Positions 8,601 to 17,251 of a stretch of DNA of 40,326 bases are shown here, one piece after another. The stretch is taken from assembly GCA_903850735.1 (NCBI GenBank), contig CAINMN010000150.1, positions 1 through 40,326 on the forward strand, written 5' to 3'. The stretch's first letter is position 1. Every line of letters begins with the position of its first letter. Made by a program: the position numbers and the translations under genes. This DNA comes from an uncultured Burkholderiales bacterium. Lineage in GTDB: Bacteria > Pseudomonadota > Gammaproteobacteria > Burkholderiales > Burkholderiaceae_C. The notes beneath the pieces are model-generated. The model had not been told where the DNA came from. It saw only the letters and a list, made by a program, of their open reading frames with translations, and did not search any database.

Positions 8601-10885
8601 TAAATTTTCAGGGAGGAGACTTGCGGGAAGTCCACCACGTCTTGGGCGAGTTTGACCAACTCTGAAACCGTGTCAACGCTGCTGGGCAAGGTGATGAACT
8701 CTTTGAGCTTGCCCACCACGCTGGCGGGCGTCACGTCGTCCAAGGCGCCCACAACCAAGGCGCCACCCAAGGCGACCAAAGCTTCGTTGCTGAGCGTGGT
8801 GAGGTCGAGCACATCGCCGACGCCGTTGCTCATCTTGGCAAACAGGCTGTCCAGCTTGACCGTGAAAGAGGGCGATGCGCCCACCGTGTTGGCGCCTGCG
8901 GCCAGCGTCAAGGCATCGGAATCGAGGTTGGAAACGTTAAAGCTACCCAGGCTGACCGAACCCATCTTGACGGTGGCCGAGATGGTTTGGGCCGGCAGTG
9001 TGAAGGTGGTGTTGCCATTGGCGGTCGCGGCATCCAGCTTGACATCATTCAGAGTCAATGAAAGGTCGAGGCCTGAAAAAGCCGCCTTTTGCATGCTGAC
9101 GATCAGGTCCATGGTGCTGGCACCGCTGTCCGTCACCGAATAGCCCGTCATGTCAAAGGTCAGCGTGGGGGCTGCGCCCACCGTGCTGCTGTTGCTGTCG
9201 AAGAATTTTTGCAGGTTGGCGCTGTTGATGTTGCTGGCCGTGAACGTGCTGGGCAAGGTGGTCAAGGCGCCTGCGCCGCCGGTGCCAGCAAGCGCGGTGT
9301 CTTCTGCCACAGTCACGTCAGGAAGCAAGCTGGCGTTGGCCGCGGGCGCCGTGCCCTGTGCTGTTTTCAGCGTGTTGGCAATGGTGGTCAAGCTGCCGTT
9401 GGAGCTCACCACACTGGCAATGGAAGCGTTGGTGGCTTTGGCGCTTGTGACGACGGAAGTGAAGTCAGAGTCGCTGAGCGTGACTTTGCTGGCAACAGCC
9501 GTTCTCACGTCGGACACCAAGTTCGTGAACAAGGCATCGCTGCCCAGGTTCAGGGTGCCGGCTGAGGAGCTGACCTTCAAGGCCGCTGCTTGGGTGGCCA
9601 CCTGGGCGCCCAACTTGTTGGCAACGGCACTGACAGCATCCGCCAGAGAAACCGTGCCACCGCTGGCACCGTTCACGGTGACGGCCAAGCTGGTCAGAAT
9701 AGTATTCACCTGGGCTGCAGCACCTTCGGCCTTCAAGGCATCGGCAGCATTCACGCCCGTGGCGAAGGGGTTGAAGCTCAGCGGGTCCACCGACAAGCCC
9801 AAGGCTGATTTCAGGTCTGCCGCCGTCAGCGAACTGTTAGCAGCAAGCAGCGTGGTCAAAGGCGTCACAACGGTGGCACCAGCCGGTGCGGCCAACATGC
9901 CAGTGAATGCCAGGTTGGTGGTGCTGTCCGTACCCCCGGTTGCCACAATTTTGCCGCCGGAGCCGCTCAAGGTGTAAGCGCCGCCGGTGGTGGTGGTGGC
10001 AGAGCTCTCACCTGAATCGAGAATGTAGTTGCCGTTCAAGTCACGGAAAACCGTGGCGCCCGTGATCGGGCCCTTGACCACGTTGCCGGAGGAAGAATCC
10101 GCCGTTGAGGTGGTAGAGCTGCCGTCGATGGCATCCGAGGCCACAGCGGCAAAAGCCACCATGGCAATGGCCTGCGCTGCAGACAAGGCACCTGCGGCAG
10201 CGGCACCCGATGCTGCGCCAGAGGCTGTTGCAGTTGAAGCCGCGCCTGCATCGGTGGCCACAGCGGCACCAGACTGGGTTGCTTGCGCCAACAGCATGTC
10301 AATTTGGTTTTGAGCCACATCCGCGTTGCCGCCGCGCTGCGAGGCGCCCACACCTTGCTCCAACGCCTTGAAGGTTTCCAGGGCCTGGGCCAGATCAGCC
10401 TGCGCAAAGCCCGTGGCTTGCGGCGCAAAGTCTTGCAGCATGGCCACGTCGAAAGACTGTCCGTTCTCGGTCAGTTGCGCCACTTGCTGCGACAAGGCAT
10501 CGACCAATGCCGTCAGAGACAAGGCGTCTTGCGTCAATTCGGCACCAGCTTGCGCGCTCACCGACGCCACCAAGGCTGACAGCGCGGCCAGCGGGTTGGG
10601 GCCTTGCAAGGCAAATTGGACTTGCAAAGCGGCTTCTTCAGGGGCCACGCCCTCACGAACCAAGGCTTGCACCAAGGAGGCCACCGCGTTGTAGTCCATC
10701 ACCGTGGTTTTGGCGGACGTGATGCCCTCGGCTGAAGCTTGGCTGTGCGACAAGGCTTCACGCAAGCTGGCCAAGGCGTCTGCTGCGCCGACCAAGCCCA
10801 TGACCACCAAAGCAACAGGGCTCAGGGAGGACAAACGTTGGGCAGGTGCTTTTTTATCCATGTTGTGTTGCAGACGGGTACTCAT
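5654..10885 (-). CDS. Large RTX/Ig-like repeat exoprotein, probable type I secretion substrate (adhesin or surface-layer type)
   Basis: Putative Ig/cadherin-like domains, glycine-aspartate nonapeptides (GNDTISAGAGADTIFAGAGNDVITGGAGADAITLGDG), C-terminal ...SKTDFIFV. Start placed at 10885 (ATG preceded by AGGAG at ~5 nt) rather than the tracked 10948. Confidence 0.88.
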   Translation of the reverse strand: MSTRLQHNMDKKAPAQRLSSLSPVALVVMGLVGAADALASLREALSHSQASAEGITSAKTTVMDYNAVASLVQALVREGVAPEEAALQVQFALQGPNPLAALSALVASVSAQAGAELTQDALSLTALVDALSQQVAQLTENGQSFDVAMLQDFAPQATGFAQADLAQALETFKALEQGVGASQRGGNADVAQNQIDMLLAQATQSGAAVATDAGAASTATASGAASGAAAAGALSAAQAIAMVAFAAVASDAIDGSSTTSTADSSSGNVVKGPITGATVFRDLNGNYILDSGESSATTTTGGAYTLSGSGGKIVATGGTDSTTNLAFTGMLAAPAGATVVTPLTTLLAANSSLTAADLKSALGLSVDPLSFNPFATGVNAADALKAEGAAAQVNTILTSLAVTVNGASGGTVSLADAVSAVANKLGAQVATQAAALKVSSSAGTLNLGSDALFTNLVSDVRTAVASKVTLSDSDFTSVVTSAKATNASIASVVSSNGSLTTIANTLKTAQGTAPAANASLLPDVTVAEDTALAGTGGAGALTTLPSTFTASNINSANLQKFFDSNSSTVGAAPTLTFDMTGYSVTDSGASTMDLIVSMQKAAFSGLDLSLTLNDVKLDAATANGNTTFTLPAQTISATVKMGSVSLGSFNVSNLDSDALTLAAGANTVGASPSFTVKLDSLFAKMSNGVGDVLDLTTLSNEALVALGGALVVGALDDVTPASVVGKLKEFITLPSSVDTVSELVKLAQDVVDFPQVSSLKIYDLLGQIPESDTKTLLLAAASRASVNVTSASSDTISSALTKFSTAFGTYKLSEITDLLANGLGLDQGVDLVSVTKELLVAALGLADGLTVEQILDKAIGALVDVNNGDLRALLAGIDYESILGTSIDVNVLNSIAQYGTVKYVDLINLGASTLLSTDATLTIQANDFKGLSVSANSAPQSSLQISVPIGSASTFTPPSSGLGVPTGAFTDADTADVLKYTATLESGAALPSWLTFNGLTKSFTGTPTNDHVGALNIKITAIDPAGNTASDVFKLTVTNVNDAPQLVSGATTTATAVEFAAASFDVAKAFKDIDAGDTLTYSAASGTTLPSGWTLSSAGVLSGTAPVNSTNSNATQTIKITATDKSSASVTQDFVLTVTNDTTAPANLTPTLVEDNGTNTTDFITGNGRISINSAALESGAKWFSSVKGEVTEQTGKTYFDLPVGSYTADEVKVYQQDQAGNNSLVQTTLGKALSVVAAPGAPTITFTDSAITTDGVTNVKSVSVTLTDSATTWAYSLKGASYVTGTGTSFNLVDGVTYAAGDIKVKQFNAAGISGSLEATNTAAVTVDQTAPTVAISVDSIDSNGVYTLKFAFSESVSNFVVGDVGLVGATAGTFSGSGSNYTLLATPNASTTGATMTASVAANVATDLAGNANTAATDLAKYVLYGTTSADTLTGSAFAELVYAKDGNDTISAGAGADTIFAGAGNDVITGGAGADAITLGDGVDTIKLAAASDSTASASDTVTGFAAGDKIDLSTLLGSAGVGYTGESSLPSGSANSVFVLKNQTVSGLTASVDIFYSGSTTYDVSGAEFSFFAPSIVSSYTVENGTSGLDFQTAVGEFKVVGVDVSPGTIAANTKLATVTFTLSSAQTQFVFAVTKAQIDGDSVNDGASGALADKDVPVPVIAGGTSSAITGLYTTKDDGSALTTVGDNEVHFANNATTGGVDVRYDTNKAAGTTVLSDIIHLDGITSLDLSKTDFIFV
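6415..6609 (-). other. RTX (Ca2+-binding nonapeptide) repeat block inside the exoprotein
   Basis: Tandem GGxGxDxUx-like units in translation: DGNDTISAG AGADTIFAG AGNDVITGG AGADAITLG DGVDTI. Confidence 0.85.
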
Positions 10886-11109
10886 CACGACTCCTGGGTT
10901 CGAACAGCAAATAAAACAACGCACGGGCACAACGCCAGTGCATTTCAACCTCGAAAGGATTCAATTGAAACACTTTGAAGTTTGACAAAATTGGGACTCA
11001 ATTTGATATTAACCCAACTTTGTTACAAAAGTGCCGCTTTTGGTTATTTTTCGCACACATGGGCGAAGAATTTTTAGCGGGCGTGCCGAATCAACGATCG
11101 CAACACAAC

Positions 11110-11133
11110 CCGCTAGCCTGAAGCGGTTTTTTT
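11110..11133 (+). terminator. Short hairpin with T7 tract in the intergenic region between TolC2 and the RTX gene
   Basis: ccgct-agcctga-agcggttttttt; 5-bp stem with poly-T on + strand and A-tract/T-rich flank on - strand. Confidence 0.4.
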
Positions 11134-11160
11134 AAATCAAAGTAACTAGTAAATTAGCGG

Positions 11161-12504
11161 TCAGTTCAAGTCTGCTGGACTCAAGTCGCCCGCCAACCAG
11201 CGCAACCGGTAGGTGGAGATCAGCCCCGTGTACTCGGCTTGCAGCAAATCGCGCTGCAATTGCGCAACCTGTTGCACGGCCTGCAACACGTCCAGGGTGG
11301 TGCGAATGCCGCCCAAGACGCTTTTGCGGGACGCCTGAACCAGGTCGTTGGCCGAGACCAAGGCCTTGAGCAGGGCCTGTCGCTTGTTGTCGACCTGACC
11401 GACCACCAAGTAATGTTTGTGCAACTCGACCATGACTTTTTCCGCCTGGTTGTCCAGCTCGGCTTCAGCGCGGGCCCGGCTGGCGGCGGCTTGGCTGACG
11501 GCCGCGGAAGTGGCGCCGCCCGCATACAGCGGGATGGTGATTTGCGCGCCCACCGAGCGCGTCAGGTAGGACTGGTTCACCAGGTTGACGTTTTCTGACT
11601 CGGATTTGGCATAGCTTGCCACCAGGTCGGCCCGCGGGAGATGGCCGCTTTGGGCCTTCAGGTATTCCTGCCGCGCAATGTCCACGGCAAGTTGCAGCGC
11701 CCGCAAGTCGGCGTTGCGCGCTTTCACGCGGGTTTCCCAATCGCTCAGGCTGGTCTGCACAACCGTGGGCGAAAACTTGAAATGGGATGGCTTGGCACCG
11801 TGCATGACCAAGTCGCGCTGCTCTGGCCCCACCATGGCGAGCAAGGCGCGTTGCGCCAGTTTGTGCGCATGCTCCGCCTCGATGCGGCTGGCCTCCAGCA
11901 AATCGCTGCGCGCTTGCGCCTCCAGCAAATCGGTGCGGCTGGCCTCGCCTTTGTCGAACTGCTGGGACACGCTTTGCAACTGCTCGGCCAGGGTGTGCCG
12001 CTGCACTTGCAACAAGTCGATCTGGTCTTTGGCATACCAAAGATTGCAATAGGCCTCGACCAAGCGGACCAGGACTTCGCGCTCTCGGCTTTCAAACTGG
12101 ACCTGGGCATAGTCGGCCTGCAATTGCCCCTGCTGGTAGCGCGCCCAGGCCTCGCGGCTGTACAGGGGCTGGCGCACAGAAACGCCGCTGTACAGGCTGC
12201 GGTAGTTCAGCTGGTCTTGCGTGGCAACTTGCCCTGAGCTTGGCAGAATGGTTCGGTCAGCCCGGTTGTCGGACCGGTTGTAGCTGTATTGCGCCTGCGG
12301 CAAGACGGCGGACTGGCCCAAGGCCTTGTTCTGCAAGCCGGCGTCGCGCTCATGCTGGGCGCTGCGGTACTGCGGGTCATGGCGCAAAGCGGCTTCATAC
12401 AAGGTTTGCAAAGTATTGACCGATTGGGCCCACACGCCCGGCGCCAGCCCTGCCAACCACAGCACGCCCAAGCATTTCAAAGCACGCAGCCGTGTCACGC
12501 TCAT
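11161..12504 (-). CDS. TolC-family outer membrane channel of second T1SS (PrtF/AprF-like)
   Basis: Signal peptide; SVNTLQTLYEAALRHDPQYRSAQHERDAGLQNKALGQSAVLPQ; C-terminal YRLRWLAGDLSPADLN. Confidence 0.92.
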   Translation of the reverse strand: MSVTRLRALKCLGVLWLAGLAPGVWAQSVNTLQTLYEAALRHDPQYRSAQHERDAGLQNKALGQSAVLPQAQYSYNRSDNRADRTILPSSGQVATQDQLNYRSLYSGVSVRQPLYSREAWARYQQGQLQADYAQVQFESREREVLVRLVEAYCNLWYAKDQIDLLQVQRHTLAEQLQSVSQQFDKGEASRTDLLEAQARSDLLEASRIEAEHAHKLAQRALLAMVGPEQRDLVMHGAKPSHFKFSPTVVQTSLSDWETRVKARNADLRALQLAVDIARQEYLKAQSGHLPRADLVASYAKSESENVNLVNQSYLTRSVGAQITIPLYAGGATSAAVSQAAASRARAEAELDNQAEKVMVELHKHYLVVGQVDNKRQALLKALVSANDLVQASRKSVLGGIRTTLDVLQAVQQVAQLQRDLLQAEYTGLISTYRLRWLAGDLSPADLN

Positions 12505-13862
12505 TCCTCGCGCAATGCACCGTGCATGCGGTCCAGCACAGGTTTGAGCAAATAGCTCAACAGGGTGCGCTCACCGGTCTTGACCAGGACTTCGACCGGC
12601 ATGCCAGGTCGCACTTGAAGTTGGCCCAGCTTGCGCATGCCTTCAGGGGTGACGTGGGCGTGCATGGTGTAGTAAGGGTAGCCATTTTTTTCATCGACCA
12701 AGCGGTCGGCTGACACCATGTCCACCGTGCCAGCCACATGGGGGGTGCGGTTTTGGTTGAAGGCCGTGAACATCACTTCGACCGTGAGTGCGGGCGTGAC
12801 TTTGTCGATCAGGTGCACGGGCACCTGCGCTTCAATGTAAAGGGTTTCATCTTGCGGGACGATGTCCATCAGCTTGAAGCCCGAGGGCAGCACGCCGCGG
12901 TCGGTGAACACGGCCAAGCCCACCACTTTGCCGGAAATGGGCGCTTTGATTTCGGTGTTGGCCAACTCAAAGTCGGTGGCGGTGCTGCGGCTTTCCAGGG
13001 TTTCGGCATCGCGGCTGGCCTCGGCCAACTGGGTGCGAACCTCTTTTTGGTACTCGTCTTGGCGCTGCGCCATGCGCTGGCGGATTTCGCTGACTTGGAA
13101 TTTCAAGCGGCCCAGGTTGCCGGTGTCTTCCGCAATGGCGCCGCTGATTTGCGCGTGCATGCGATCGACCTCCAAGAAACGGTTGCGCGGCACATAGCCA
13201 TCGCGCGCCAAATCGCGCAAACCCTCAAGCTGCAAGTTCAGGCTTTTTTGCTGCAGCAGTTTGCTGGCCCTGCTTTCCTCCAGGGCTTGCATTTGAACGC
13301 TGAGGCCCGAGAGGCTTTCTTGCATGGCCGCCAGGTCGGATTGCAAAGCCGCGCGGCGGCTTTTGAACAAGTCTTGCTGAACCTGCCAAGTGGCCATGAC
13401 ACGGGGCTGGCCTTGCACCTGTGCTTGCAGCTCTTTGGGCAGAGCCAACTGGGCCAGGCCTGCCAATTCGGCTTGCAGGCGCACGGAGGTGAGCTTGGCG
13501 GTGAGGTATTGGCTGCGGGTGGCATCGGCCTGGGACTTGGCAGGGATGGGCTCCATCACCGCCAGCACTTGACCGGCCTTGACCAGTTCGCCCTCCTTGA
13601 CACGGATTTGGGCCAGGATGCCGCCCGTGGCATGTTGCACGGCTTTGCGGTGACCGCTGACCATGACCGTACCAGACACGGGAACGCCTTTGTCCAGGGG
13701 CGCCAGGCCCGCCCAGAGCAGAAAGCCCACCAGCCCGAACAGGATCACGGCCCATCCCATGCGCACATAGCGCTGGGGGTTCATCAAGTCGGGCGGCGCC
13801 ACGGGACGCGGCGCCACATCTTGCACACCCGCATTGGAAGAAGAAAGCTTGGGCTGGGACAT
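12501..13862 (-). CDS. HlyD-family type I secretion adaptor of second T1SS (PrtE-like)
   Basis: Single TM then GTVMVSGHRKAVQHATGGILAQIRVKEGELVKAGQVL; C-terminal VRPGMPVEVLVKTGERTLLSYLLKPVLDRM. Confidence 0.94.
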   Translation of the reverse strand: MSQPKLSSSNAGVQDVAPRPVAPPDLMNPQRYVRMGWAVILFGLVGFLLWAGLAPLDKGVPVSGTVMVSGHRKAVQHATGGILAQIRVKEGELVKAGQVLAVMEPIPAKSQADATRSQYLTAKLTSVRLQAELAGLAQLALPKELQAQVQGQPRVMATWQVQQDLFKSRRAALQSDLAAMQESLSGLSVQMQALEESRASKLLQQKSLNLQLEGLRDLARDGYVPRNRFLEVDRMHAQISGAIAEDTGNLGRLKFQVSEIRQRMAQRQDEYQKEVRTQLAEASRDAETLESRSTATDFELANTEIKAPISGKVVGLAVFTDRGVLPSGFKLMDIVPQDETLYIEAQVPVHLIDKVTPALTVEVMFTAFNQNRTPHVAGTVDMVSADRLVDEKNGYPYYTMHAHVTPEGMRKLGQLQVRPGMPVEVLVKTGERTLLSYLLKPVLDRMHGALREE

Positions 13863-13868
13863 GGTGGG

Positions 13869-15599
13869 TCAGGCTGCAGGAGGGGCCGGCGCGCGCTGGG
13901 CCGCGGCTTGCTGGCGGGCTTGCGCCAGGGCGCCAAGAATTTGTTGGGTGGGGCCAAAGCCCTGCACGCTGCCCTCATTGAGCACCAGCAATTTGTCACT
14001 GATGGTCAAAATGGGCATGCGGTGGGTGATCAGCACCACGGTGCGCTGCTGTGCTTTGAGTTCGCGAATGGCCTGGATGAGGGCGGCTTCGCCGGCATCG
14101 TCCAGATTGGAATTGGGCTCGTCCAGCACGATCAAGGCCGGATGGCCATAGAGAGCACGCGCCAGGCCAATGCGCTGCTGCTGGCCACCCGAGAGGCCCG
14201 CACCGCCATCGCCAATCGGGGTGTCATAGCCTTTGGGCAAGCGCAGCACCATGTCGTGCACACCGGCCAATTGGGCAGCGGCAATGACTTTTTCGGAGTC
14301 CACCGCGCCAAAGCGGGCGATGTTTTCAGCCACGGTGCCCGCGAACAATTCGATGTCTTGCGGCAAATAGCCCAGGTGCTGTCCCAGGGTGTCTTTGTTC
14401 CACTGGTACAGGTCGGCGCCATCGAGCCGGACCTTGCCCATTTGGGCGGGCCAGATGCCCACCATGAGTCGCGCCAAAGAAGATTTGCCAGAGGCGCTGG
14501 GACCGATGATGGCCAAGACCTCGCCCGCCGCCAAGTTGAGTTGAACCCCCTTGAGGACAGCCACCTGCCCGCCGGGGGGGGCGGCCGTGACGTTCTCGAT
14601 GCTCAATTGTCCGGTGGGCGCGGGCAAAGGCATGCCCGTAGAACGCGCAGGATTTTGCTGCAGCAAATCGTCCAGGCGCTTCCAAGCGGTTTTCACGCCC
14701 GAGACCTGTTTCCAAACCGCAATGAGTTGTTCGACAGGGCTCAAGGCACGCCCCATGAGGATGGAGCCAGCGATCATCATGCCGGGGGTGAGGCGGCCTT
14801 CAATCACCAGCCAGGCGCCCAGCCCCAAAATATAGGACTGCAAGGTCAAGCGAAACAGCTTGGTCACAGCGGTGACCACCGAGGCTTTGTCGCTGGCAAT
14901 GGCCTGCTGCGCCAGGAATTGCTGGTGAAGTTTGTGCCAGCGGGCGCGCAAGTTGGGCAGCATGCCCATGGACTCAATGACTTCGGCATTGCGCAAATTG
15001 TTGGTGGCCATGGCGCCGGAGACCATGGCCAACTGGCTGGCTTCCGACAGGGGCTTGCTGGAGACGCGGTCGTTGGCCCAGGCCAGGGCAATCAAAATGA
15101 GGGTTCCGATCAGGGAAAACATGCCCAGCCAAAAATCAAACAAAAAATTGACGGCCAGGTAAATCGGAAACCAGGGCGCATCAAACAGGGCGAACAGCCC
15201 CTGTCCGGTGACAAACTGGCGAATGGTGGTGAGGTCGGTCAACGCCTGGCCTGCCTGGAAATTGTTTTTCTTCAGGTTTTGCTCAAACGCTGCGGTGTAA
15301 ATGCGCTCGCTGAGCAAGGCGTCCACTTTGGCGCCGACACGGATCAGCACCTGGCTGCGCACCCACTCCAGGCCACTGATGATGGCGTAAAACAGCAGGG
15401 TGATCAGGCTCAACATGGCCAGGGTCATCAGGTTGCGGCTGGACAGCACGCTGTCGTAGACCTGCAGCATGTAAATCGAGGGCACCAACATCAGCAGGTT
15501 GATGGCCATGCTGAAGACACCCACCGTTTTGAAGACCCCCTTGAATTGGTTCAGGGCGGCAGCGATTTCGCTTTGCGACGCGGAAAGTGGCAGTTTCAT
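13869..15599 (-). CDS. Type I secretion ABC transporter/ATPase, PrtD/AprD/RsaD type
   Basis: No C39 domain; GPSASGKSSLARL Walker A; LSGGQQQRIGLARAL; LIVLDEPNSNLD. Start reassigned to ATG at 15599 (MKLPLSASQSEIAAAL). Confidence 0.93.
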   Translation of the reverse strand: MKLPLSASQSEIAAALNQFKGVFKTVGVFSMAINLLMLVPSIYMLQVYDSVLSSRNLMTLAMLSLITLLFYAIISGLEWVRSQVLIRVGAKVDALLSERIYTAAFEQNLKKNNFQAGQALTDLTTIRQFVTGQGLFALFDAPWFPIYLAVNFLFDFWLGMFSLIGTLILIALAWANDRVSSKPLSEASQLAMVSGAMATNNLRNAEVIESMGMLPNLRARWHKLHQQFLAQQAIASDKASVVTAVTKLFRLTLQSYILGLGAWLVIEGRLTPGMMIAGSILMGRALSPVEQLIAVWKQVSGVKTAWKRLDDLLQQNPARSTGMPLPAPTGQLSIENVTAAPPGGQVAVLKGVQLNLAAGEVLAIIGPSASGKSSLARLMVGIWPAQMGKVRLDGADLYQWNKDTLGQHLGYLPQDIELFAGTVAENIARFGAVDSEKVIAAAQLAGVHDMVLRLPKGYDTPIGDGGAGLSGGQQQRIGLARALYGHPALIVLDEPNSNLDDAGEAALIQAIRELKAQQRTVVLITHRMPILTISDKLLVLNEGSVQGFGPTQQILGALAQARQQAAAQRAPAPPAA

Positions 15600-15672
15600 A
15601 GATTGCCAAGAGTTTAGTACGCTTTGTCGCGGCTTAGAATGATCCCATTTCAACCTTACCTAGAACCTCTCC

Positions 15673-15933
15673 ATGAGCACTCAGTACACCTACGTAGACG
15701 GCATCGACAGCATTTCCATGGTGGATGGCGTTGTCCGCTTTGAATTGGTCACCATCTCTCAAATCAATGGCGACAAGGCGCAGGCCAACAAAGTGGGCGG
15801 CATGGCCATGTCGGTCCAAGGCTTTGTGCGCACCTACGACCAGATGACGCAAGTGATCAACAAGCTGGTGGAACAAGGCGTGCTGAAAAAGCGTGACGCC
15901 CTCGAGGCGCCACAAGAAGCCCCCAAAGCTTAA
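15673..15933 (+). CDS. Small uncharacterised protein (86 aa)
   Basis: MSTQYTYVDGIDSISMVDGVVRFELVTIS...; divergent from the T1SS2 operon, ~59 bp before the glycosyltransferase gene. Confidence 0.7.
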   Translation: MSTQYTYVDGIDSISMVDGVVRFELVTISQINGDKAQANKVGGMAMSVQGFVRTYDQMTQVINKLVEQGVLKKRDALEAPQEAPKA

Positions 15934-15991
15934 GTGGCACCTGGCCCTTGAGGGGCCTCCCAACACCTGACCGCAGACCGGCGAGACGCGC

Positions 15992-17251
15992 ATGAACCTG
16001 TTGTTTGTTCATCAGAATTTCCCGGGGCAGTACAAGCACCTGGCGCCAGCCATGGCGCGCCTGCCGGGGCACCGCGTGGCAGCCATGCACATCAATGCCA
16101 CGCCGGCCATGCCGGGTGTGGAAACGCGCCGTTACAGCCCGACCAGGGGGTCAACGCCCGGCGTGCACCGTTGGGTGTCCGACCTGGAAACCAAGGTCAT
16201 CCGGGGCGAAGCCGCCTACCAATGCGCGCGCCAATGGCGTGACGAGGGCTTCACTCCCGATGTGATCGTGGCGCATCCGGGCTGGGGGGAAAGCCTTTTT
16301 TTGAAAGATGTCTGGCCGCAGGCCCGGTTGGGCATTTACTGTGAGTTTTTTTATCAGCCTGCCGGCGCCGATGTGGGCTTTGACCCGGAGTTTCCAACGA
16401 CGGGCGAAGAAGACGCTTGCCGCTTGCGCCTGAAAAACGCCAACTACCAACTGCATTTTCCGATGGCCCAAGCGGGCCTTTCTCCCACGCATTGGCAGCA
16501 GTCGGTGTTTCCAGAGCCTTTTCGGGATCGGATTCAGGTCATTCACGATGGCATTGACACCGCGGCGGTCTGCCCCGACCCAGGCGTGAGCCTGCAATTG
16601 AAGACCAGCAGCGGCGCGGCACTCACGCTGACGCGCGACGATGAGTTGATCACTTTTGTGAACCGCAACCTGGAGCCGTACCGGGGTTACCACATCTTCA
16701 TGCGCGCCTTGCCGGCGATTTTGAAAGCCAGACCCAAAGCACGCGTCTTGATCGTGGGGGGCGATGGCGTGAGTTACGGCGCGCCGCCGACGGGACCGCT
16801 GGACGACAAAGGCTTGGCGCCCAAAGGCTGGAAACAGATTTTTTTAAACGAGGTCAAAGACCAGGTGGATCTGCAGCGGGTGCATTTTTTGGGCAACATC
16901 CCTTACGCCCAATTTGTGTCGCTGCTTCAAATTTCCACCGTGCACACCTACCTGACCTATCCCTTTGTGCTGAGTTGGAGCTTGCTGGAGGCGATGAGTG
17001 CGGGCTGCGCCATTGTGGCCAGCAACACGGCCCCCGTGCAAGAGGCGATCGCCCACGGCGAAACAGGCTTGCTGGTCGACTTTTTGGACACGGCCCAATT
17101 GGCCGGGCAAGTGATTGCCCTGTGCGATGACGCGCCCCTGCGCAAGCGTTTGGGCCAAGCCGCTCGGGCTTTTGCGGTTGCCCATTACGACTTGCGGCAC
17201 AAATGCCTGCCGGAGCAAATGCAGTGGGTGGCTTCGTTGCGCGACGCTTAA
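15992..17251 (+). CDS. Family 4 glycosyltransferase
   Basis: [30 protein letters not shown]-terminus; C-terminal [32 protein letters not shown] donor-binding motif. Confidence 0.9.
   Translation: MNLLFVHQNFPGQYKHLAPAMARLPGHRVAAMHINATPAMPGVETRRYSPTRGSTPGVHRWVSDLETKVIRGEAAYQCARQWRDEGFTPDVIVAHPGWGESLFLKDVWPQARLGIYCEFFYQPAGADVGFDPEFPTTGEEDACRLRLKNANYQLHFPMAQAGLSPTHWQQSVFPEPFRDRIQVIHDGIDTAAVCPDPGVSLQLKTSSGAALTLTRDDELITFVNRNLEPYRGYHIFMRALPAILKARPKARVLIVGGDGVSYGAPPTGPLDDKGLAPKGWKQIFLNEVKDQVDLQRVHFLGNIPYAQFVSLLQISTVHTYLTYPFVLSWSLLEAMSAGCAIVASNTAPVQEAIAHGETGLLVDFLDTAQLAGQVIALCDDAPLRKRLGQAARAFAVAHYDLRHKCLPEQMQWVASLRDA

Noticed and set aside
5954-10313. Several plus-strand ORFs antisense to the RTX gene
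   Set aside because: The minus-strand frame is continuous for >1700 codons with domain and RTX motifs; the opposite ORFs are short shadow frames.
10100-10885. LapA-type N-terminal retention module with LapG cleavage site in the RTX protein
   Set aside because: The Ala-rich N-terminus has many AA pairs but no distinctive site, and no lapG/lapD genes are in the window.
12738-15617. 959-aa plus-strand ORF opposite the T1SS2 genes
   Set aside because: It is antisense to well-recognised HlyD and ABC genes. Composition is His/Gln/Gly/Arg-rich, typical of a GC-rich shadow frame, with no recognisable motif.
5654-15653. RfaH ops recruitment element (GGCGGTAGCGTG-like) in the T1SS operons
   Set aside because: No convincing ops sequence was found by eye in the T1SS leaders. 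A partial match (cgcggtagcgcc) near 36247 lies inside the rhodanese gene and is probably chance.
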